NCBI GenBank assembly: GCA_035266685.1
Contig: DATFMX010000020.1
Coordinates: forward strand, 1-15,382
DNA: 15,382 nt
Direction: 5' to 3'
Origin: VRUE01 sp035266685
GTDB taxonomy: Bacteria > Actinomycetota > Thermoleophilia > Solirubrobacterales > 70-9
The notes under the pieces are model-generated. The model did not search any database, had not been told where the DNA came from, and was given only the letters and a program-made list of their open reading frames with translations. Shown piece after piece: positions 6,537 through 11,874 of the stretch; the stretch's first letter is position 1, and each line of letters begins with the position of its first letter. Position numbers and translations under genes: made by a program.

Positions 6537-7892
6537 GTGCTGCTCCTGCTGGCGCTGATGGCGATGCGCGAGCGCCGCGCCCGGCAGCGCTTCCAGATCC
6601 TCGCCGACATCGCCGCGGTCTCGGACGCCGGGGCGCCGCTGGAGGAGACGTTCGACGCGATCTGCGCGATCCTCGTGCCCCAGATCGCCGACTTCTGCAT
6701 GATCGATGTGCTCGACGAGAGCCGCGTGCCGCGCCGCGCGGCCGTGCGGGTCGCCGCGGGCGCCAAGCCCGAGTTCGAGCGCGGGCTCGCCGAACGGATG
6801 CCATCGACCCCGCCGCGCATGGTCGCCGACGAGTCCTCGCTGGAGCCGCGCTTCTACGAGCGGGTCTGCGAAGACGATCTGCGCGGCCTCTCGCACGACG
6901 ACGAGGACTTCGAGTTCCTGCGCCGCCTCGACATGCGTTCGGCGGTCACCGTCGCCCTGCAGGCGCGCGGCGAGGTCACGGGTGCGCTGACGATCGCGGT
7001 CGCCTGGTCGGGGCGCCGCTACAAGCGCGAGGACTCGCGCTTCGCCTGGATCCTCTCCGGCCGGATCGCCCTGGCGCTCGACAACGCCGGCCTCTTCGCC
7101 GGCCTCGAGCGGGCCGAGCGGGCGCGGGCGGAGATCGCCGAGACCCTGCAGCGCAGCCTGCTGCCGCCGCCGCTGCCGCACATCCCCGGCTGGTCGGTGG
7201 CGGCGATGTACAGGCCGGCGGGGGCGGAGAACGAAGTCGGCGGCGACTTCTACGACCTCTTTCGCGTGCCGGGGGGCTGGATGCTGGCGATCGGCGACGT
7301 CACCGGCCGCGGCGCCCACGCGGCCTCGATCACCGCTGTCGCCCGCCACACGTTGCGCACCGCTGCCGTGCTCACCGACGACCCGCTGGTCGCCCTGGGC
7401 ACGCTGAACCGCGCTCTGCTCGCGCGCGGCGACTCGGCGCTGTGCAGCCTCGTCGTGATGACGCTCAGCGAGGATTCGTCGGAGCCGGTGCGCCTGGCGG
7501 TCGCCGGTCACCCGCCGCCGCTGCTCGTCGACGGCGACGAGGTCAGCGAGGTCGCTGCGGCCGACCCGGTCCTCGGCGCCTTCCCCGACGCCGAGTGGAG
7601 CATCTCGCGGGCCGAGGTCGAACCCGGTCAGCAGATCGTCGTCGTCACCGACGGCATCACCGAGGCGCAGGGGGCCGAGGGCCGCTTCGGCGAGATGCGC
7701 CTCCGCGGCCAGCTCAGCGGCGCCCGCAACCCGGCGCTCGCCGTGCAGCGGCTCGAGCGCTCGCTGCATTCCTTCACCGAGGGCAGGCTCGAGGACGACG
7801 TTGCGATGCTGGCTATCGCGCGCGGCTCGCGCGATCGTCCCACGGCCGCGACTGACGTCCTCAGGTGCGGGACGGTCGACGACGGAGGCTAG
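6537..7892 (+). CDS. GAF-PP2C (SpoIIE/RsbU-type) serine phosphatase
   Basis: The product is 451 aa from GTG 6537. A membrane helix, a GAF domain (about 18-187), a helical linker (188-210, AERARAEIAETLQRSLLP) and a PP2C/SpoIIE domain (about 218-430) follow in order. Metal-binding residues are D237 in GGDFYD, D254 in GDVTGRG, D372 in VVTDG and D420/D421 in EDDVAML. In partner-switching systems such enzymes dephosphorylate STAS antagonists to release sigma; a STAS gene lies 1.2 kb away. GTG 6537 would cut the helix: in-frame sequence upstream (IDWIAIAVGAVAALVV) looks genuine, with GGAGG six bases before an ATC at 6492. Either an unusual start is used or a base is missing. The TAG stop overlaps the mscS stop by 4 bases. 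Confidence 0.9.
   Translation: MLLLLALMAMRERRARQRFQILADIAAVSDAGAPLEETFDAICAILVPQIADFCMIDVLDESRVPRRAAVRVAAGAKPEFERGLAERMPSTPPRMVADESSLEPRFYERVCEDDLRGLSHDDEDFEFLRRLDMRSAVTVALQARGEVTGALTIAVAWSGRRYKREDSRFAWILSGRIALALDNAGLFAGLERAERARAEIAETLQRSLLPPPLPHIPGWSVAAMYRPAGAENEVGGDFYDLFRVPGGWMLAIGDVTGRGAHAASITAVARHTLRTAAVLTDDPLVALGTLNRALLARGDSALCSLVVMTLSEDSSEPVRLAVAGHPPPLLVDGDEVSEVAAADPVLGAFPDAEWSISRAEVEPGQQIVVVTDGITEAQGAEGRFGEMRLRGQLSGARNPALAVQRLERSLHSFTEGRLEDDVAMLAIARGSRDRPTAATDVLRCGTVDDGG
7815..7835 (-). terminator. Possible mscS terminator inside the phosphatase gene tail
   Basis: ATCGCGCG and CGCGCGAT form a perfect 8-bp stem with a 5-base loop, 54 bases beyond the mscS stop on the minus strand, within the last codons of the convergent phosphatase gene. 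No T tract follows. It is the only strong hairpin I found near this 3' end. Confidence 0.35.
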
Positions 7893-8830
7893 GACGAGGC
7901 CACCGGGTCGTCGACCGACACCGGGCCGGCGGGGCTGCGGCGCAGCGCTTCGAGCACTTCCTCGGCAAGCTGCGAGCCGTCGCCGGGGCGCAGCGGCGTG
8001 GCGCTGATCCGCAACACGACGCCGTCCTCGTCGATCTCCTCGAGGGCCACGAACGGGGGGTAGCGGGTGGGGGTGTCGACCGTCTCGAGCAGGCGCCGCT
8101 CGATCTGCTGCGGGCTGGCATCGCCGGCGAAGCGCGCCCGCAGGTAGATCCGTTCCGGCTCGCGCATCGGCACCACCGCTACGTTGATCATCACGCTGTT
8201 GGGGATCTGGATGCGATCGGCGCCCTGGGCGAGCGTCGTGTAGAAGAGCCCGAGCGAGCTGACGGTGCCTTCCTGCTGCCCGCCGAGGAAGCCGCCGACC
8301 AGGCGCACCCGTTCGCCGACCCGGAAGGGGCGGGTGCTCTGCAGGACGACCCCGGCGAAGATCCCGCCCAGCGACTGCTGCGCGGCGAGGCCCAAGACGA
8401 CTGCGGTGATCGTGCCGCCGAGGGCGAGCGTGCTGGCCTTGATCCCGGCAACGCGCAGGGCCACGATCACCACGACGGACATCGTGAAGAGGCGGATCAG
8501 GAAGCCGAGGGTGCCGGCGGTGGCGGGATTGAGCCTGCGGAACAGTCGCGGCGACACCGCCCGGACCAGCCAATGCACCGCGACCGAGCCGACGATCACC
8601 AGCACCCCGGCGGTGGCGGCCTTGACCCAGACTCCGTAGCCCGGCAGCCACTCGTGGCGCTGGTAATAGACGACCATCGTCGCGGCGATGACGACGAGCG
8701 CGATCAGCAGGCTGCCGAGCCCGCGCGGCGAGGAGCTAGATTCGAGCTCCTCGCCGAGGCCGACGGCGTGCCAGCTGTGGGTCCGCGTCTCAAAGAGCTC
8801 ACGGGGCACTCTCCTGCGCGGGGCGGGCAT
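7889..8830 (-). CDS. Mechanosensitive ion channel, MscS family
   Basis: The 313-aa product has hydrophobic segments at about 38-57, 70-91, 108-128 and 136-165. The last is the MscS pore helix, Gly/Ala-rich (ALGGTITAVVLGLAAQQSLG). The beta domain follows with RPFRVGERVRL and EGTVSSLGLFYTTL, then DRIQIPNSVM (205-214), all typical of the family, and an alpha-beta C-terminal domain. It should open on membrane tension during hypo-osmotic shock. Its position inside a stress-sigma cluster suggests control by that sigma. Its TAG stop lies in a CTAG shared with the convergent phosphatase stop. Confidence 0.95.
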   Translation of the reverse strand: MPAPRRRVPRELFETRTHSWHAVGLGEELESSSSPRGLGSLLIALVVIAATMVVYYQRHEWLPGYGVWVKAATAGVLVIVGSVAVHWLVRAVSPRLFRRLNPATAGTLGFLIRLFTMSVVVIVALRVAGIKASTLALGGTITAVVLGLAAQQSLGGIFAGVVLQSTRPFRVGERVRLVGGFLGGQQEGTVSSLGLFYTTLAQGADRIQIPNSVMINVAVVPMREPERIYLRARFAGDASPQQIERRLLETVDTPTRYPPFVALEEIDEDGVVLRISATPLRPGDGSQLAEEVLEALRRSPAGPVSVDDPVASS

Positions 8831-8839
8831 GACGGACGG

Positions 8840-8864
8840 CTACCCACTCGCCGCGGCGTTAAGC
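8840..8864 (-). promoter_or_regulatory. Weak candidate stress-sigma promoter of mscS
   Basis: On the minus strand GCTT, 15 bases, then GGGTAG fits the loose GNNT-N15-GGGTA pattern, nine bases before the mscS ATG. Such a match is expected by chance fairly often; context raises it slightly. Confidence 0.25.
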
Positions 8865-8875
8865 ACGGCGCCCCA

Positions 8876-8924
8876 AGCGCGGTAGAGCTTTGGCTCGCAT
8901 AGCGGTTCAAACCTCTACCGGGCC
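8876..8924. repeat. Hairpin family copy B
   Basis: Arms 8880-8891 and 8909-8920 form a 12-bp stem with one C-C mismatch; the outer bases pair only partly. The loop is 17 bases with CGCATAGCG in the same place as in copies A and C. Relative to those, the stem has A8884-T8916 in place of C-G, a compensatory change that supports selection on structure. It lies 45 bases upstream of the mscS start. Confidence 0.85.
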
Positions 8925-9029
8925 GTCGATACCCAGTAGGGCGGCTTCGCGCAGGCGGCCGTTGCCGTTCTGGGCGAGGTCGGGATAGGTGGCCTCGGGG
9001 TGGGCGCCGGTGACGCCGGCGGGGCCGCG
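8907..9029 (-). pseudogene. C-terminal remnant of an unidentified gene
   Basis: Between hairpins C and B the minus strand is open without a usable start and reads as coding: about 30 of 36 codons end in G or C, and the peptide includes EATYPDLAQNGNGRLREA before a terminal GPVEV and a TGA inside hairpin B. I do not recognise the protein. Upstream the frame enters hairpin C and meets a TAA shortly beyond. It looks like the tail of a gene whose 5' part was lost, but chance cannot be excluded for so short a stretch. Confidence 0.45.
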
Positions 9030-9070
9030 GTCGAGGTTTGGACCGCATAGCGATGAAAACCTCGACCGCG
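9026..9070. repeat. Hairpin family copy C
   Basis: Arms 9026-9039 and 9057-9070 form a perfect 14-bp stem (CGCGGTCGAGGTTT and its complement). The loop has 17 bases with CGCATAGCG central. It begins 17 bases beyond the STAS gene stop on the minus strand, a position suitable for terminating that gene. It is in the same orientation as copy B, about 150 bases away. Confidence 0.88.
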
Positions 9071-9087
9071 CTAAAGGAAGTTAGAAC

Positions 9088-9453
9088 TCAGGCGCGCAGC
9101 TCGGCGAGCGCCGCGTCGCGGCGCTCGTGCAGCGAGATCGTCGATTCGACCCCGGTGATCTGGAGCAGCCGTCGCACCTGGTGGTTGTGCGAGCAGAGCA
9201 CCAGCCGCCCCTGGGAGCCATCGCCGCCGTCCAGCCGCTGCCAGGAGCGCACGATCAGCGCGATTCCGGTCGAATCGATGAACTCGCAGTCGCAGAGGTC
9301 GAGCATCACCGCGGCGTCGGGGTCGGCGATCGCCTCCTCCAGCGCTCGCTCCAGCTCCGGAGCCGTGTTCATGTCGAGCTCGCCGAGCACCTTGATCGCC
9401 TCGACGCCGCCGTCGAGCGTCTCTTTTCGTACCTCGAAGGGAAGCGGGCTCAC
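9088..9453 (-). CDS. STAS-domain anti-anti-sigma factor (RsbV/SpoIIAA type)
   Basis: From GTG 9453 the product is 121 aa, almost only a STAS domain: LPFEVRKETLDGG, GELDMNTAPELERAL, then DCEFIDSTGIALIV with S61 as the phosphorylatable serine. In its unphosphorylated form such a protein binds the RsbW-type kinase and frees sigma; the kinase phosphorylates this serine to switch it off. ATG 9543 would add 30 residues of non-domain character that overlap the divergent promoter region, so GTG 9453 is preferred. A TAGCAT box lies eight bases before that GTG, suggesting a leaderless transcript. Divergent from the kinase gene and followed by hairpin C. Confidence 0.92.
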   Translation of the reverse strand: MSPLPFEVRKETLDGGVEAIKVLGELDMNTAPELERALEEAIADPDAAVMLDLCDCEFIDSTGIALIVRSWQRLDGGDGSQGRLVLCSHNHQVRRLLQITGVESTISLHERRDAALAELRA

Positions 9454-9503
9454 CGCTGCCGATGCTATCGCAGGGGAATCGGTGCGATTCGCCGCGTCCG
9501 ATT

Positions 9504-9530
9504 GGTTTTGCGGAGCGCCGCCGAGGGTAG
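9504..9530 (+). promoter_or_regulatory. SigB/SigF-type promoter of the anti-sigma gene
   Basis: GGTTT (9504-9508), 16 bases, then GGGTA (9525-9529) matches the mycobacterial SigF consensus (GGWWT-N16-17-GGGTAY) except the last base, G instead of C or T. Transcription would start near 9537 and give a leader of about 70 bases containing two hairpins. An anti-sigma gene driven by its own sigma is a known feedback arrangement in SigB/SigF systems. Confidence 0.6.
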
Positions 9531-9543
9531 TCCGATACTTCAT

Positions 9544-9586
9544 GCCCGAGGGCTATTCTCGGGCTCCGCGGGGAAACTAGGTCCCC
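9544..9586 (+). other. Two short hairpins in the anti-sigma leader
   Basis: GCCCGAG/CTCGGGC (9544-9550 with 9558-9564) and GGGGA/TCCCC (9570-9574 with 9582-9586) each have a 7-base loop. They lie between the promoter and the ribosome site GGGAG near 9590. They may shape leader RNA or act as operators for the divergent genes. Pairing is seen; function is not known. Confidence 0.35.
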
Positions 9587-9604
9587 AGCGGGAGATTGCG
9601 GTTC

Positions 9605-10447
9605 ATGCCCGAGAACTCGACGATCAGCCAAAAGCCCAGGGGGCTTCGAATGACCCTTCCGGCGAAAGCCGAGAACGTCGCCGTGGTGCGCCATGCCCTA
9701 GCCGGGCTCGCGGAGGAGATCGGCATGGACGAGGCCGGCGTCGCCGACCTGAAGACGGTCGTCACCGAGGCCTGCATGAACGTCGCGGTCCACGCCTACC
9801 AGGGCGCTGCCGGCCCGCTGTTCGTCGATGCGCATCCCGACCAGGACGGGCTGACCGTAACGGTCCGCGATGAGGGCATCGGCATCCAGCCGCAGGCCGA
9901 CGTCGAGCGCGGCAGCCTGCGCCTCGGCCTCTCGCTGATCGCCGCGCTCTCGACCAGCTTTGCGATCTCGGGCGGCGTCGACTGCGGCACCGAGGTGAAG
10001 ATGCGCCTGCCGCTGCGCGGCGGCGCCGCCGGCAGCATCGACGGCGACCCGGTGAGGATGGAGGCCGACCTGCACGAGACGACTGAGCTGGTCACCGACC
10101 GGCCGGAGTTGCTCGGCCCGGTGCTGGCGCGGGTCGTCGGCGCCCTCGCCGCACGGCGCGACCTCTCGGTCGAGCGGCTCTCCGACGCGGTGCTGGTGAC
10201 CGACGCGATCGCCGCTGCGGCGCCCTTGCGCTTCGCCGACGCCCAGGTCAGGCTCGGCCTCGACGATCGCGGCGAGGGAATCGCGCTGCGGCTCGGGCCG
10301 ATGGACCGGGGCGCGGCGGCGGGGATCCACTCCGAGCTTCAGGTGCCGGACGTCGGCGGCTCGCTCGAGGCGCTCGCCGACGAACTCTCGGTCGAGGAGT
10401 CCGCGGACGGCGAGTACCTCGTCATCCGCTTTGCCGCTGCTCCCTGA
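9605..10447 (+). CDS. RsbW-like anti-sigma ATPase/kinase with degenerate second domain
   Basis: The product is 280 aa from ATG 9605, with GGAG ten bases upstream; ATG 9650 with AGGGGG six bases upstream is a real alternative. The N-terminal HATPase domain (about 17-138) has the N box VVTEACMNVAVHA (E55, N59), the G1 motif RDEGIGI (D89, G91, G93) and a G2-like RLGLSLIAALS. It should bind sigma and phosphorylate the STAS antagonist. The second half (about 155-280) looks like a decayed copy of the fold: LSVERLSDAVLVTDAIAAAA stands where the N box would be but lacks its Asn, followed by DDRGEGIALRLGPM. RsbW proteins are usually about 140-160 aa, so this is double length. Its 3' end overlaps the convergent sigma gene by 26 bases. 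Confidence 0.9.
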   Translation: MPENSTISQKPRGLRMTLPAKAENVAVVRHALAGLAEEIGMDEAGVADLKTVVTEACMNVAVHAYQGAAGPLFVDAHPDQDGLTVTVRDEGIGIQPQADVERGSLRLGLSLIAALSTSFAISGGVDCGTEVKMRLPLRGGAAGSIDGDPVRMEADLHETTELVTDRPELLGPVLARVVGALAARRDLSVERLSDAVLVTDAIAAAAPLRFADAQVRLGLDDRGEGIALRLGPMDRGAAAGIHSELQVPDVGGSLEALADELSVEESADGEYLVIRFAAAP

Positions 10448-11192
10448 TCTGCTCCCTCATACGGGACAGGGCGCGGCGCAGGATGCGCGAGACATGCATC
10501 TGCGAGTGGCCGATCCGCTCGGCGATCTGCGACTGGGTCATGTCCTCGGCGAAGCGCAGCCGCAACACGAGGCGCTCGCGGTCGTCGAGGGAGGGAAGCG
10601 CGGCATCGAGCGCGATCCGTCCCTCGACCAGCTCGAAGGCCTCGTCCTCTTCGCCGATCCAGTCGGTCGGCGGCGACTCCTCTGAATCGTCGGAGCCGGC
10701 TGGGCGGTCGAGCGAGAGCGGACGCCGGTTGTGGTTGGCCTCCATCACCTCGAGCACATCGGTCTGCTCGACCTCGAGCCGCTCGGCGATCTCGCCGACC
10801 GATGGCGAGCGCTGCAGCTCCTTGGTCAGCGCGGTGATCGCTTTGTCGACTTCCGCCATCCGGTCGTGCAGGCCGCGCGGCACCCGCACGGTCCAGACCC
10901 GGTCGCGGAAGTGGCGTTTGAGCTCGCCGAGGATCGTCGGCGAGGCGAAGGCGGTGAAGGGGATGCCGCGCTCGGGATCGAAGCGGTCGACCGCGCCCAG
11001 CAGGCCGAGGTTCGCGACCTGCATCAGGTCGTCGAAGGACTCGCTGGCGCCGCGGTAGCGGAGCGCCAGCCGCTTCGCGAAGTCCATGTTCCGGCGCACC
11101 AACTCTTCCCGGATCGCCGGGTCACGCTCGCGCGCAAATCGCCGCCACAGCTCGGATTCCTTCTCTATCGCGTAGTTATCGGCCGAGGCCAT
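10422..11192 (-). CDS. RNA polymerase sigma factor, SigB/SigF/SigG family
   Basis: The 256-aa product has sigma-70 region 2 (about 28-98) with FDDLMQVANLGLLGAVDRF and FTAFASPTILGELKRHFRD, region 3 (about 102-160) starting RVPRGLHDRM, and region 4 (about 200-250) with LPSLDDRERLVLRLRFAEDM and helix-turn-helix MTQSQIAERIGHSQMHVSRI. Region 1.1 is absent. The PTI-GE-KRHFRD string and length are typical of stress/sporulation sigma factors controlled by RsbW-type anti-sigmas. It should recognise GTTT/GGGTA-type promoters. It faces the anti-sigma gene tail to tail with a 26-base overlap, and is divergent from sodA. GGGTAG just before the ATG is too close to be its own -10 box. Confidence 0.95.
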   Translation of the reverse strand: MASADNYAIEKESELWRRFARERDPAIREELVRRNMDFAKRLALRYRGASESFDDLMQVANLGLLGAVDRFDPERGIPFTAFASPTILGELKRHFRDRVWTVRVPRGLHDRMAEVDKAITALTKELQRSPSVGEIAERLEVEQTDVLEVMEANHNRRPLSLDRPAGSDDSEESPPTDWIGEEDEAFELVEGRIALDAALPSLDDRERLVLRLRFAEDMTQSQIAERIGHSQMHVSRILRRALSRMREQIREQRQSG

Positions 11193-11254
11193 TTTCTACC
11201 CGGGAAACGGATATTCAATCTGGTTAGGCTCCTGGGTGACTTTCAAATCAAGAC

Positions 11255-11261
11255 AAGGAGA
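11255..11261 (+). promoter_or_regulatory. Strong ribosome binding site of superoxide dismutase
   Basis: AAGGAGA ends four bases before ATG 11266. It is the clearest Shine-Dalgarno in the window and decides the start against an in-frame GTG at 11236. High expression is implied. Confidence 0.8.
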
Positions 11262-11265
11262 AGCA

Positions 11266-11865
11266 ATGGCTTTCAGTGTCCCCGATCTGCCCTACGACTA
11301 CGACGCGCTCGAGCCGCACATCGACGAGGAAACGATGCGCGTCCACCACGACAAGCACCACCAGGCCTACGTCGACAAAGCGAACGAAGCCCTGGCGGGG
11401 ACCGAGTGGGCCGACCGCGAGGTCGAGGATGTGCTGCGCAACCTCAGCGCCATTCCCGGCGAGGTGCAGGGCCCCGTGCGCAACAACGGCGGCGGCCACT
11501 TCAACCACTCGCTCTTCTGGCAGATGCTCAGCCCCGACGGCGGCGGCGCGCCGAGCGGCGAGCTGGCGAGCGCGATCGACGAGACCTTCGGCTCCCTCGA
11601 CTCGTTCAAGGACGAGTTCAAAAAAGCCGGCCTGACCCGCTTCGGCTCCGGCTGGGCCTGGCTGGTCAAGGACAGCTCCGGCCTCGCCGTCGTCTCGACG
11701 CCGAACCAGGACTCGCCGGTGCTCGACGGCAGCATCCCGCTGCTCGGCTGCGACGTCTGGGAGCACGCCTACTACCTCAAGTACCAGAACAAGCGCCCCG
11801 CCTACATCGACGCGTTCTGGAACGTCGTCAACTGGGGCTACGTAGCGGAGCGATTTGCCCAGTAG
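11266..11865 (+). CDS. sodA: Superoxide dismutase, Mn/Fe family
   Basis: The 199-aa product is full length. Metal ligands are H27 (RVHHDKHH), H81 (GHFNHSLFW), D163 and H167 (DVWEHAYYLKY); Y35 is the gateway tyrosine. The active-site region has Gly at 77 (GGGHFNH) and Gln at 148 (NQDSP), the pattern of Mn-type rather than Fe-type enzymes, though cambialistic use is possible. It converts superoxide to oxygen and peroxide in the cytoplasm; no signal peptide is present. It is divergent from the stress sigma gene and convergent with the GMC oxidoreductase gene, with nine bases between stop codons. A hairpin terminator lies inside that neighbour. Confidence 0.97.
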   Translation: MAFSVPDLPYDYDALEPHIDEETMRVHHDKHHQAYVDKANEALAGTEWADREVEDVLRNLSAIPGEVQGPVRNNGGGHFNHSLFWQMLSPDGGGAPSGELASAIDETFGSLDSFKDEFKKAGLTRFGSGWAWLVKDSSGLAVVSTPNQDSPVLDGSIPLLGCDVWEHAYYLKYQNKRPAYIDAFWNVVNWGYVAERFAQ

Positions 11866-11874
11866 CGCCCGTGG

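Noticed and set aside
6179..7855. Open frame of 558 codons on the plus strand
   Set aside because: It is an Arg/Ala-rich alternative frame over yihY and the phosphatase, both of which have clear domains.
6447..8651. Open frame of 734 codons on the minus strand
   Set aside because: It overlaps the phosphatase antisense and then mscS in a wrong frame; composition is Arg/Gly/Asp-rich without motifs, as expected from GC-rich third positions of real genes.
11195..11204. GGGTAG before the sigma gene as an autoregulatory promoter
   Set aside because: It is three bases from the ATG, too close for a -10 box of this start, and the -35 match is poor.
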